DNA of 16,905 bases from Actinomycetes bacterium (GCA_021802025.1 JAKABC010000018.1:1-16905), one strand, 5' to 3'. Shown: positions 1-6,866, counted from the first letter of the stretch. Translations and numbers: made by a program. Notes: generated by a model not told the origin, from the letters alone.

Positions 1-56
1 AGGGGACCCGCGCCGCGGTGCCTCTCGCACAGCGGGCAGGGCGCGGCCAAGGTCAC
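1..56 (-). CDS. possible start of a small Cys-motif protein, cut by the window edge
   Basis: A GTG at 56 on the minus strand opens a frame that stays open to the window edge and begins MTLAAPCPLCERHRGAGP. The CPLC pair resembles a metal-binding knuckle. It would be the next gene downstream of the cytosine deaminase on the same strand, 31 bp after its stop. There is no ribosome-binding site and no TAnnnT hexamer at the usual distance, and 18 codons prove nothing. The stretch could equally be non-coding. Function unknown. Confidence 0.2.
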   Translation of the reverse strand, partial: MTLAAPCPLCERHRGAGP

Positions 57-87
57 CGGGCGCGCGGATGCGACGGGGACGCGGAGG

Positions 88-555
88 TCACAGCCCGATG
101 TCCTCGTCCCAGACCTCAGGTCGCTCGGCGATGAAGGCGCGCAGGATCTCTCGGCAGGCCGGGTCGTCGAGCACGAGCACCTCGACGCCGTTCTCGGCCA
201 GCCACTCGTGCCCACCGCTGAAGGTCTCGGCCTCGCCGACGACCACGGCGCCGATGTTGAACTGACGCACGAGCCCCGAGCAGTACCAGCACGGCGAGAG
301 GGTGGTGACCATGACGGTGTCGTGGTATCCCCGGCGACGTCCGGCGCGGCGGAAGGCGTCGGTCTCGGCGTGGACCGACGCGTCGTCCTCTTGGACCCGG
401 CGGTTGTGGCCCGCGCCGAGCAGGACCCCGTCACGGGTGAAGAGGGCGGCGCCGATGGGGATCCCGCCCTCGTCGCGCCCGCGCACCGCCTCGTCGTAGG
501 CCGCGCGCAGCATGGTGCGCGCGAGGTCGAGGTCGAGGGGCTCAGCGGTTGTCAC
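88..555 (-). CDS. yeast-type cytosine deaminase
   Basis: A 155-residue zinc deaminase of the cytidine deaminase fold, very like fungal cytosine deaminase (Fcy1), which converts cytosine to uracil in the cytosol. The zinc site is complete: His62-Ala-Glu64, then Ser-Pro-Cys89-x-x-Cys92. Spacing and numbering nearly match the yeast enzyme. The C-terminal tail FIAERPEVWDEDIGL also follows the fungal tail that closes over the base, including the Trp and Asp known to matter there. The bacterial CodA cytosine deaminase is an unrelated amidohydrolase, so this is the alternative enzyme type. The GTG start at 555 fits the motif spacing and lies seven bases after a CATACT hexamer with no Shine-Dalgarno site, so the mRNA is probably leaderless. 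It diverges from a phosphoribosyltransferase and sits near an NCS1 permease, which supports base salvage. A related nucleoside or guanine deaminase is possible but less likely. Confidence 0.88.
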   Translation of the reverse strand: MTTAEPLDLDLARTMLRAAYDEAVRGRDEGGIPIGAALFTRDGVLLGAGHNRRVQEDDASVHAETDAFRRAGRRRGYHDTVMVTTLSPCWYCSGLVRQFNIGAVVVGEAETFSGGHEWLAENGVEVLVLDDPACREILRAFIAERPEVWDEDIGL

Positions 556-560
556 GGCGA

Positions 561-570
561 TAAGTATGCT
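561..570. promoter_or_regulatory. overlapping divergent -10 elements
   Basis: The tract TAAGTATGCT is the only AT-rich run in the 23-bp gap between two divergent GTG starts. Read rightward it holds TATGCT (565-570), eight bases before the start at 579. Read leftward it holds CATACT (563-568), seven bases before the start at 555. Both placements would start transcription at or next to the start codon. The two hexamers share four bases, so polymerase could not occupy both at once. Confidence 0.55.
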
Positions 571-578
571 CCCTCGGC

Positions 579-1187
579 GTGAGCCAGGGCGTCTACCCCG
601 TCGAGGTCGGGACCCAGCACGTCGAGCTGCCCGTCGTGAGGCTGAACGACCGCCTGGCGCTGGCCCTGTTGATCACCGTCGACATGGGCGTGGGCTTCAT
701 GGGACGCGCCGGCGAGGAGCTCGCGGCCGCCCTCGGCGACGCGCGGGTGGAGGTGGTGGCGACCGTCGCGACGATGGGAATCCCTCTCGCGGTCGAGGTC
801 ACCCGCCACCTGGGGCTCGACCAGTACGTCGTGCTGCACAAGACGCCCAAGATCCACCTCGCCGACGCCGTGACCGAGACGGTCCGCTCGATCACCACCG
901 ACGCCGACCAGCGCCTCCTCTTCGACCGCGCCCGGATCCCCGCCGTAAAGGGCCGCCGGGTCGCGATCGTCGACGACGTCATCTCGACCGGTGCCTCCAC
1001 CGGGGCCGCGCTGCGCCTCCTGCGCCGGGTGGGCGCCGAGGTCGTCGCCATCGGCACGCTCGTCACCGAGGCCTCGCTCTGGCGCGACGCGCTGGGCGAG
1101 GACGCCCGCATGGTGCGCGCGCTCGGCTCGATCCCGGTGTTCCGCCCCGACGGAGCCGGGGGGCTCGTCGAGGACTGGACGGGCTAA
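579..1187 (+). CDS. type I phosphoribosyltransferase (APRT/XPRT-like), base unknown
   Basis: A 202-residue cytosolic enzyme that would join a nucleobase to PRPP to give a nucleotide and pyrophosphate. The family signature VAIVDDVISTGAST (residues 128-141) is the PRPP-binding loop: a hydrophobic strand, two acidic residues and a Thr-Gly pair. The N-terminal half has the layout of adenine and xanthine phosphoribosyltransferases, with LITVDMGVGF near 31-40 and HKTPKIHL near 87-94 in the flexible-loop region. It does not look like uracil phosphoribosyltransferase Upp, so use of the uracil made by the neighbouring deaminase is not assured. It may take a purine base, or be a divergent enzyme or regulator. 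The GTG start at 579 lies just after a -10-like hexamer with no ribosome-binding site. The gene ends 3 bp before the convergent permease ends. Confidence 0.75.
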   Translation: MSQGVYPVEVGTQHVELPVVRLNDRLALALLITVDMGVGFMGRAGEELAAALGDARVEVVATVATMGIPLAVEVTRHLGLDQYVVLHKTPKIHLADAVTETVRSITTDADQRLLFDRARIPAVKGRRVAIVDDVISTGASTGAALRLLRRVGAEVVAIGTLVTEASLWRDALGEDARMVRALGSIPVFRPDGAGGLVEDWTG

Positions 1188-1190
1188 TCC

Positions 1191-2744
1191 CTAGCTGATC
1201 GGCTCGAGCTCGCGCTGGGCGGCGACCTGACGGCGCACGTGACCGGTCGCCTGCTCGAGCAGGAAGTACAAGAGCCCGGAGACGACGATGCCGATGTAGA
1301 TCGAGAAGTCGGCGCCGCCGATCCACCCCGCGGCGCAGGCCCCGTGGACGAGCTTGCCCACGCAGACGGCCCCGTAGTGGTTCGAGATCGGGGTCATCCA
1401 GTGGAAGGGGAAGTTCACCGGGGGCGGGGCCTTCGAGTAGGCCAGGGTCGCACAGACCATCCCCACCACGAAGGCGACGATGCCGTTCCAGTTCACCCCG
1501 AGACGGCCGACGTGGTAGATGCTGCCGCGATCTTGACGCTGGAGCTCGGCCGCGTTGTAGCGGAACCGACGCATCAGCCAGTCGACCATCATGATCGCGA
1601 ACCAGGGCGCGATCCACACGATGATCACCCCGACGAACTCCTTCATGAAGAGCGAGAAGGTCGACTGGAACTCGGCCCACAGGGTGAGTGCGCAGGCGAT
1701 GACCGAGTCGAGGATCACCGCCTGGTAGCGCTTGAGCCGCACGCCCAGGGCCTGGAGGGACACCCCCGAGGAGTAGAGGTCGAGTGAGTTGATGCCGAAG
1801 AGCTGAACGACGGCGAAGACGAGGAACAGGGCGACCACCCAACTCGGGATGAGTCCCTGGCCGCGCAGCGCTTCGAAGGGGTTGGCGCTGTTCCAGGCCG
1901 TGTTCTGGGCCGTGGAGGAGAGGAAGGTGAAGGTGGCCGCGCCCAGGATCATCATCACGATCTCGGGGATAGCCGTGGCGGCGAAGACCCAGCCGATCAC
2001 GGCGCCCTTCTTCGCGTCGCGGGGCAGGTAGCGCGTGTAGTCGTTCCCGCACTCGGTCCAGCCGAGCCCCGAGAGGGCGATCGTGAAGGCGAGTCCCGCG
2101 GTGTAGGTCTCCCAGTTGGTCGGGAAGAGTCCCTTGAACGACGCCGAGCCGTGCTTCAGGTCGTAGATGGCGAGCAGCACGTAGATGGCCCCGAAGGGGA
2201 CGATGAGGGCCCGCAGGACCTTCACCAAGGTGGCGTGACCGAAGTAGGGCAGGACCGCCTGGATGGCCGCGGCGAGGATGACGAACACCACCTTCATCGG
2301 CGACGAGACGCTCAGCCCGCCCATCTGGCACAGGACGATCGCCGCCCCCACGATCAGGATCAACCCCTCGGTCTCGAAGCCCAGCTGGGTGATCCAGTTG
2401 AAGAAGGCCACGATCCGCCCGCCCTTGGTCCCGAAGGCGGCGCGCGAGATCGTAAAGGCCGTCGTGCCCGCCTCGGGGCCCTGCAGGGACGCGAGGCCCA
2501 AGAGGAAGAAGGAGAGGTTGCCGATCACGATGATCGACAGGGCCGTGGTGAAGCTGAAGCCGAAGCCCATGAGGAGGGCCCCGTAGATGAAGTACTCGAC
2601 GTTGAGCGCCGAGCCGGCCCACATCGCGCCGATATTGCGCGGGGTCGCCCACCGCTCGGACTCGGTGATGTAGTCGATGCCGTGCGTCTCGACGCGGAAC
2701 GTCGGGTCGCCGGCCGACCCCTCGTGGTCGATGGTCTGCGCCAC
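1191..2744 (-). CDS. NCS1-family purine/cytosine permease
   Basis: A 517-residue inner-membrane transporter of the nucleobase:cation symporter-1 family, which imports cytosine, purines, hydantoins or related compounds. Visible features are the early Asn/Gly-rich first helix (MWAGSALNVEYFIYGALLMG, about 41-60), the family loop around GPEAGTTAF then SRAAFGTKGG (89-109), and ECGNDYTRYLP (231-241), which matches the ADYSRYLP-type loop of cytosine and purine permeases. The rest is about 12 hydrophobic segments, and the length is normal. I chose the GTG at 2744 because AAGGAG sits five bases upstream (2750-2755). An in-frame ATG further upstream at 2807 adds a charged, unrelated stretch and has no such site. 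Proximity to a cytosine deaminase makes cytosine the first guess for the substrate, but sequence alone does not settle it. Confidence 0.85.
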   Translation of the reverse strand: MAQTIDHEGSAGDPTFRVETHGIDYITESERWATPRNIGAMWAGSALNVEYFIYGALLMGFGFSFTTALSIIVIGNLSFFLLGLASLQGPEAGTTAFTISRAAFGTKGGRIVAFFNWITQLGFETEGLILIVGAAIVLCQMGGLSVSSPMKVVFVILAAAIQAVLPYFGHATLVKVLRALIVPFGAIYVLLAIYDLKHGSASFKGLFPTNWETYTAGLAFTIALSGLGWTECGNDYTRYLPRDAKKGAVIGWVFAATAIPEIVMMILGAATFTFLSSTAQNTAWNSANPFEALRGQGLIPSWVVALFLVFAVVQLFGINSLDLYSSGVSLQALGVRLKRYQAVILDSVIACALTLWAEFQSTFSLFMKEFVGVIIVWIAPWFAIMMVDWLMRRFRYNAAELQRQDRGSIYHVGRLGVNWNGIVAFVVGMVCATLAYSKAPPPVNFPFHWMTPISNHYGAVCVGKLVHGACAAGWIGGADFSIYIGIVVSGLLYFLLEQATGHVRRQVAAQRELEPIS

Positions 2745-2806
2745 TGGCGCTCCTTCCGTGGTTGGCCTTCTCCCGCGCGCCGGGTCCGGCCGGAACGCCC
2801 GGGCCA

Positions 2807-2812
2807 AGTATG
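2807..2812 (-). promoter_or_regulatory. candidate -10 for the NCS1 permease
   Basis: On the minus strand this reads CATACT, the same hexamer proposed for the cytosine deaminase. It would start an mRNA near 2800, leaving a leader of about 55 bases that contains the AAGGAG site. I saw no clear -35 element. Confidence 0.3.
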
Positions 2813-2851
2813 GCCGAGCCCTTCCGAGGCGTCGTGACTATCCTGCGGGAT

Positions 2852-2862
2852 TTCTCAGAGAA
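2852..2862. repeat. 11-bp palindrome TTCTCAGAGAA
   Basis: A perfect inverted repeat centred on A2857, in the only AT-rich stretch of the divergent intergenic region. It lies about 40 bp upstream of the candidate permease -10. Size and position would suit a dimeric repressor or activator, but I cannot assign one. Confidence 0.35.
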
Positions 2863-3058
2863 TTAACACGGCGGTGATTTAGGGGGTTCTTAGCCCCTCC
2901 CTACCGCCCTCCGATGTCGGTGCGCGAGAGTGTTCGGGCGATCGACGGACAGCGCCGAGGCCCCAGGCCGAGGGCGTTGACCGGGCGGGGTCTGCCGAGA
3001 TCCCACGAGCCCGGAACCGACGGCGCGACCGTGCGGTTCGCCGCCGGCCCGAGCGCAG

Positions 3059-3090
3059 GACCCCGGTGGACGCCTCCCCCCACCGGGGTC
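3059..3090. repeat. strong hairpin, 11-bp perfect stem with 10-base loop
   Basis: GACCCCGGTGG (3059-3069) is exactly complementary to CCACCGGGGTC (3080-3090), separated by ten bases. It ends about 40 bp upstream of the proposed TACGTT -10 of the solute-binding protein. No T-run follows in either direction, so it is not a classical intrinsic terminator. It may be an operator or a transcription block upstream of the promoter. Confidence 0.5.
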
Positions 3091-3129
3091 GCGCGCACGG
3101 GCTGGCCCAACACGGGCCCTCCTTCTTGG

Positions 3130-3135
3130 TACGTT
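3130..3135 (+). promoter_or_regulatory. candidate -10 (TACGTT) for the solute-binding protein
   Basis: TACGTT fits the actinobacterial TAnnnT pattern. It would start an mRNA near 3142, leaving a leader of about 40 bases. The leader holds AGGGAGG (3169-3175) six bases before the ATG at 3182, so this gene uses a leadered mRNA. Confidence 0.4.
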
Positions 3136-3181
3136 GTGGCCCAGGTGTGCGCCGGGGGGGCCACGCCCAGGGAGGCGGGCC

Positions 3182-5074
3182 ATGACGGCTTCGTTCGATC
3201 GTCGTTCGTTCCTGAGCCACTCGGCCGCGACCGCCGGCGGCATCGCCCTGGCCGGGACGGTCGTCGACGGGCTGATGGCCGAGGCTGCCGCGGCCGCCAC
3301 GGGGGTCAGCGCCAAGGCGCCCAAACTCGGGGGTTCGCTCACGGTCGCTCTCCTCGACGACGTGCCCAACTACCACACCTTCAACGGCGCCCAGGGCAAG
3401 ATGGACGGCTCCGGGTTCTGCCTCGCCAACGCGCTGTACGACCCGCTCTTCGTCATGGCCGCCGACGGCAAGACCGTCCTGCCCATGCTGGCGATCTCGG
3501 CCACGCCCGCCGCCCGGTTCACCGAGTGGACGATCAAGCTGCGCCAGGGCGTCACCTTCACCAACGGGGACCCCTTCAACGCGAGCATCGTGGTGGCCAA
3601 CTACCAGGCGTCGGCCGCCGACCCCACCGTGGGCCTGGCCATCCAGCCGATCATCACCTCGGTGACCGCCCTCGACGCCTACACGGTGAAGTACACGCTC
3701 GTCGTGCCCTTCTCGACCTTCCCGATCCAGTTGGCCGAGCAGCAGATCGCCTACATGGCCCACCCCTCGTCCTTCGCCTCGACCTACACCGGGAACCCGA
3801 TCGGGACCGGGCCGTTCATGGTCGAGTCGTGGGACCTCAACGTCCAGTCGGTGTGGAAGAGGAACCCCCACTACTGGCGCAAGGACGCCCACGGCCGCCA
3901 GCTCCCCTACCTCGACGGCGTCACCTTCAAGATCATCCCCGACGCCGCCTCGCGCAACCAGGCCCTGCAGTCGGGCTCGGTCGACATCGCATTGCAGAAC
4001 GTGGGCTCCCAGATCGCCCAGCTGGAGAAGACCTCGGGCATCAGCGTCCTCACCGACATCCACGCGCCCCGGGACCCGGCGTTGAACATGCTCATCTTGA
4101 ATACGACGGGCACGATGAACCAGTACTTCGCCTGGGCCGGCGAGTTCGCGCCCACCGTGCCGGGGGCGCTCAGCTACATCAAGCAGGGCCAGGCCGTCCC
4201 CACGGCCGTCCAGGACGCCGACTGGAAGGGGACGCTGGGGGCGGTTAACCCCTCGAGCCTCCAGTGGGACACGACGCGTAAGCCCGTCTTGAACGACCTG
4301 ACGATCCGCCAGGCCTGCGCCATGGCCCTTAACCGCAACGCGTACTTCAAGGTCATCGACGGTGGCGTCGGGACCGTCGCCGACGGGCTCTATCGCCGCT
4401 CGTCGCCCTACTACTCCAACCCCCACTACCCGTCGTACAACCCGAAGAAGGCGAAAGAGCTCGTCACCGCCTACAAGAAGCAGCACAAGGTCTCCAAGGT
4501 CAGTTTCGTCATCGACATCGTCTCGGGCGACGCCGCGAGCCAGCAGGCCTTCTCCTTCTTCCAGCAGCAGCTGGCCGCCGTGGGCATCCAGGTGACCTCG
4601 CGCCCGCTGGTAACGAGCCAGCTCATCAACAACGTCATCTACGGCCAGTACGACTGCGCGGTGTGGACCCAGTTCGGCGGCGTGGACCCCGGACTGAACT
4701 ACGTGTGGTTCCTCTCGCTCAGCGCGACGGCCTCGCCGGCCCAGGGCGGACTGGGCCTCACCTCGCTGCCCGCGGGGACGCGCTTCCCCGGTGCGGTCAA
4801 CTTCGCCCACCAGGCCGACGGCGAGGTGATGGCGAACATGCTCAAGGCCCTCGCCTCCCCGCAGGGGTCGGAGGCGGAGCGCGCCGCGTGGCAGAACGTC
4901 AACGTCCGCTTCGCCAAGGACATCCCCTACCTGTGGCTCGACACGACCGTGAACGCCTGGGCGGCGCGCTCGAACGTCCAGAACTGGGCCTACGCCACGG
5001 CGGCCGACGGCCGGACCCGGGCGCTCAGTCCCGACGCGGACGCGTCGCGCTGGGACCAGGTCTGGCTGTCGTAG
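3182..5074 (+). CDS. Tat-exported ABC solute-binding protein, family 5
   Basis: A 630-residue extracytoplasmic receptor of the oligopeptide/dipeptide/nickel type (SBP_bac_5). It begins with a twin-arginine signal, DRRSFLS at residues 6-12, then an Ala/Gly-rich hydrophobic stretch and an AEAAAAA region suited to signal peptidase I. The mature part shows family features: GGSLTVALLDD at its start, ANALYDPLF, a TEWTIKLRQGVTFTNGDPFNA segment typical of the family, GTGPFMVESWD, and LRACAMALNR-like repeats (DLTIRQACAMALNRNAYF). I see no lipobox cysteine, which is unusual for a receptor in a Gram-positive cell. The ATG at 3182 has AGGGAGG six bases upstream; a frame start at 3134 would put extra residues before the signal. 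No permease or ATPase gene is adjacent, so this is an orphan here and its ligand is unknown. Its last 50 bp overlap the convergent MFS gene. Confidence 0.85.
   Translation: MTASFDRRSFLSHSAATAGGIALAGTVVDGLMAEAAAAATGVSAKAPKLGGSLTVALLDDVPNYHTFNGAQGKMDGSGFCLANALYDPLFVMAADGKTVLPMLAISATPAARFTEWTIKLRQGVTFTNGDPFNASIVVANYQASAADPTVGLAIQPIITSVTALDAYTVKYTLVVPFSTFPIQLAEQQIAYMAHPSSFASTYTGNPIGTGPFMVESWDLNVQSVWKRNPHYWRKDAHGRQLPYLDGVTFKIIPDAASRNQALQSGSVDIALQNVGSQIAQLEKTSGISVLTDIHAPRDPALNMLILNTTGTMNQYFAWAGEFAPTVPGALSYIKQGQAVPTAVQDADWKGTLGAVNPSSLQWDTTRKPVLNDLTIRQACAMALNRNAYFKVIDGGVGTVADGLYRRSSPYYSNPHYPSYNPKKAKELVTAYKKQHKVSKVSFVIDIVSGDAASQQAFSFFQQQLAAVGIQVTSRPLVTSQLINNVIYGQYDCAVWTQFGGVDPGLNYVWFLSLSATASPAQGGLGLTSLPAGTRFPGAVNFAHQADGEVMANMLKALASPQGSEAERAAWQNVNVRFAKDIPYLWLDTTVNAWAARSNVQNWAYATAADGRTRALSPDADASRWDQVWLS
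5025..5074. other. 50-bp tail-to-tail coding overlap
   Basis: The stop of the plus-strand solute-binding protein (5072-5074) lies 50 bp inside the convergent MFS gene, whose stop is at 5025-5027. Both products keep coding to the end. No terminator hairpin with a T-run is visible, so the two mRNAs must share complementary 3' ends. Confidence 0.75.
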
Positions 5075-6233
5075 CAACGGGGTCGCTCACCCGCCCGGGC
5101 ACCGCCCGCCACCGGTAGAGGGCCGCCAGGGCCAGGCCGGTGGAGAGGGTCGCCACCACGCTGAAGGGCAGCGCCTCGTTGAGGGTGAACAAGAAGCCCG
5201 AGGTCGCCGCGGCGAGCGCGAGCGCCGCGGTGTTGGAGGTCGCGTACAGGCCCTGGCGACGGCCGAGCTCGCGCGAGGCGGCACCCTGGCTCAGCATCGA
5301 CGAGACCGACGGGACCGACAAGGCGGCGCCGATCGACTCGAGCGACCCGACGCCGAGCATGACGTCGGGGTCGTGGATGTGGGGGTAGAGCGCGAGGAAG
5401 AGCGCCCCGTTCACCAGGCCGGCGAGCGCCACGAACCGTCGGTCGGCGTGGTCGGCCAGCCACCCGCCGAAGCGCGCGAGGACGATCCACGGCAGGCCGA
5501 AGAACGTCCAGCTGAGGCGGATCTGGAGGGTCGACGCGTGGTGCGCGTGCATCAAGAGGGTCCAGCAGGCCTCGTAGACGCCGATCGTCAACCCCGAAGC
5601 GCTCGCCGCGACGAGTGAACCCACGACCCGGGGGTTCCACTGCAGGGGGGGCAGCGGCTCGTCGTGGGGGGCCCGGCGATCCCCGAGGTCGGTGCGCGCG
5701 GCGACCACGGCCACCCCGAGGCTGACCAGCCCCGTGGCGAAGAAGGCCCACCCGAGATCGTGGACCGTCGCCACGACGCCGGCGACCGGCCCGATGGCGA
5801 TGCCGAAGAGCTGGGCCGCGAGGATGCGCGAGACGGCGCGTCCCCGGCGCGCTTCGGGGACGAGCGCGGCGACGGCCGCCAGCGAGGCGACCTCGATCGA
5901 ACCGGCGGTGGCTCCCTGGACCGCGCGCGTCAGCGCCAGCCACGGGGCCGACACCGGGAGGAGATAGGTCATCGAGGCGAACGCGTAGACGACGAGACTG
6001 CCCACGAGCACGCGGCGGCGCCCGAACCGGTCCGCGAGGTGCCCGAAGGCGAACTGGGTGACGACCCCGGCGGCGAAGAACGCGGCCATGATCAGACCGA
6101 TCACGGCCGGGGTCCCGTCGCGGTGCTCGAGGAAGAGGGGCAGGAGGGGCAGGCCGAAGGTCGCACCCATCCACTGCAGGCCGACGATGACGGTGAGACG
6201 GCGGAGGGTCACCTCCGCGTCGCGCCGGGCCAT
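5025..6233 (-). CDS. MFS transporter, probably a drug or metabolite exporter
   Basis: A 402-residue major facilitator with about 12 hydrophobic segments. The motif A loop between helices 2 and 3 is clear: GHLADRFGRRR at 64-74. A conserved acidic/Arg pattern follows (LTRAVQGATAGSIE near 104-117). The length matches 12-helix drug:proton antiporters and sugar exporters, and the substrate cannot be read from sequence. The ATG at 6233 follows a minus-strand TAGCGT hexamer by six bases and lacks a ribosome-binding site, so the transcript is probably leaderless. It lies downstream of the CadD-like gene on the same strand, with its own promoter in the 23-bp gap. Its last 16 codons and stop are read on the complement of the end of the solute-binding protein gene; the overlapped segment is a hydrophilic tail beyond the last helix. 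Confidence 0.85.
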   Translation of the reverse strand: MARRDAEVTLRRLTVIVGLQWMGATFGLPLLPLFLEHRDGTPAVIGLIMAAFFAAGVVTQFAFGHLADRFGRRRVLVGSLVVYAFASMTYLLPVSAPWLALTRAVQGATAGSIEVASLAAVAALVPEARRGRAVSRILAAQLFGIAIGPVAGVVATVHDLGWAFFATGLVSLGVAVVAARTDLGDRRAPHDEPLPPLQWNPRVVGSLVAASASGLTIGVYEACWTLLMHAHHASTLQIRLSWTFFGLPWIVLARFGGWLADHADRRFVALAGLVNGALFLALYPHIHDPDVMLGVGSLESIGAALSVPSVSSMLSQGAASRELGRRQGLYATSNTAALALAAATSGFLFTLNEALPFSVVATLSTGLALAALYRWRAVPGRVSDPVATTARPGPSATRPRRD

Positions 6234-6239
6234 CAGGCC

Positions 6240-6245
6240 ACGCTA
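6240..6245 (-). promoter_or_regulatory. leaderless-type -10 (TAGCGT) for the MFS gene
   Basis: On the minus strand TAGCGT is followed by exactly six bases and then the ATG at 6233. That spacing places the transcription start at the start codon. The hexamer lies within the short gap after the upstream gene's stop. Confidence 0.6.
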
Positions 6246-6256
6246 CCGGTGGCTCG

Positions 6257-6820
6257 TTAAAGCGTGTGGCACTCGACGAGGATGAGAACGGCCAGGGCGA
6301 CGTAGAGGATCGGGCGGCCCCGCGCGGTGGCGACCCCGACCCAGCGTCGCGCTCGATCACGACGCGCGAGTCCGGTGGCCGCGCCGAGTCCGATGAGCTC
6401 CCAGACGAGGAACGCCGCCGCGACGACGACGAGGCGCGCCGCGTCGCTTCCGCGCACGAGGGGCGTCCACACCGCCACGGCGTCGCCCCCCGCCGAGACC
6501 GTGACGAGGGCCGTCGCGAGCGCGCCGCGGCGGCGGGCGGTGCGTTCGTGGTGGCGCGTCGACCACGCCCGGACCGCGAAGGCGAGGGGAAAGAGGGCGA
6601 GGAGAGCGAACCAGGCGAGGGGCACCGCGCGCAGTGTCTCGCCGAGCACGACCGCGAGGGCGGCGAGCACCGCGACGCCCACGGCCTGGGCTCGACGCAC
6701 CCGACGCCGCCGCGCCGGCTCGGTCAGGGCGAGCTGGGCGCTCAGGGCGGATAGGTCGTCGGCGGTGGCGCCGACGAAGGCGAGGGATCCGGCGACCAGC
6801 GCGGCGGCGACCGACGGCAC
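6257..6820 (-). CDS. CadD/LysE-like membrane protein, possible cation exporter
   Basis: A 187-residue protein with about five hydrophobic segments separated by Arg-rich loops. Two motifs fall where the CadD cadmium-resistance family has its conserved acidic sites: ATADDLSAL in the first helix (18-26, compared with the TNIDDL-type motif) and SAGGDAVAVWTPL (109-121, compared with the NGGDN-I-Y-PL motif). The C-terminal pattern of a small polar loop, a Pro, then a final helix ending in Glu also fits. I infer a LysE-superfamily exporter, possibly for Cd or another divalent cation, but the match is by memory of motifs. The GTG at 6820 follows a minus-strand TAAGGT by six bases and has no ribosome-binding site. 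It is divergent from the dehydratase gene and precedes the MFS gene. Confidence 0.6.
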   Translation of the reverse strand: MPSVAAALVAGSLAFVGATADDLSALSAQLALTEPARRRRVRRAQAVGVAVLAALAVVLGETLRAVPLAWFALLALFPLAFAVRAWSTRHHERTARRRGALATALVTVSAGGDAVAVWTPLVRGSDAARLVVVAAAFLVWELIGLGAATGLARRDRARRWVGVATARGRPILYVALAVLILVECHTL

Positions 6821-6826
6821 GGGCCG

Positions 6827-6832
6827 ACCTTA
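6827..6832 (-). promoter_or_regulatory. leaderless-type -10 (TAAGGT) for the CadD-like gene
   Basis: TAAGGT on the minus strand, then six bases, then the GTG at 6820. It lies 34 bp from the opposing -10 of the dehydratase gene, so the -35 regions of the two promoters must overlap. Confidence 0.6.
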
Positions 6833-6866
6833 CCTGAGGGTAGAAATTGGGCCATCGGGGCCTCGC

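Larger units (their letters stand above)
2745..3181. other. 437-bp divergent intergenic region: permease and solute-binding protein
   Basis: I see no convincing gene here. Frames that cross it are continuations of out-of-frame shadows of the flanking genes. It holds the AAGGAG site for the permease (2750-2755), a CATACT hexamer reading left (2807-2812), an AT-rich island around 2839-2880 with an 11-bp palindrome, a small repeat AGGGG/CCCCT (2881-2898), a long hairpin (3059-3090), and a TACGTT hexamer plus ribosome-binding site for the solute-binding protein. Confidence 0.6.

Noticed and set aside
2879..5077. A 732-codon open frame on the minus strand opposite the solute-binding protein
   Set aside because: Composition is Arg/Gly/Val/Asp-rich without any domain, as expected for the complement of a GC-rich gene. 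The plus strand has a clear Tat signal, a ribosome-binding site and family motifs.
4990..6360. A 456-codon minus-strand frame overlapping the MFS gene
   Set aside because: Arg/Pro-rich alternative frame. The MFS frame has helices, motif A and a promoter-positioned start.
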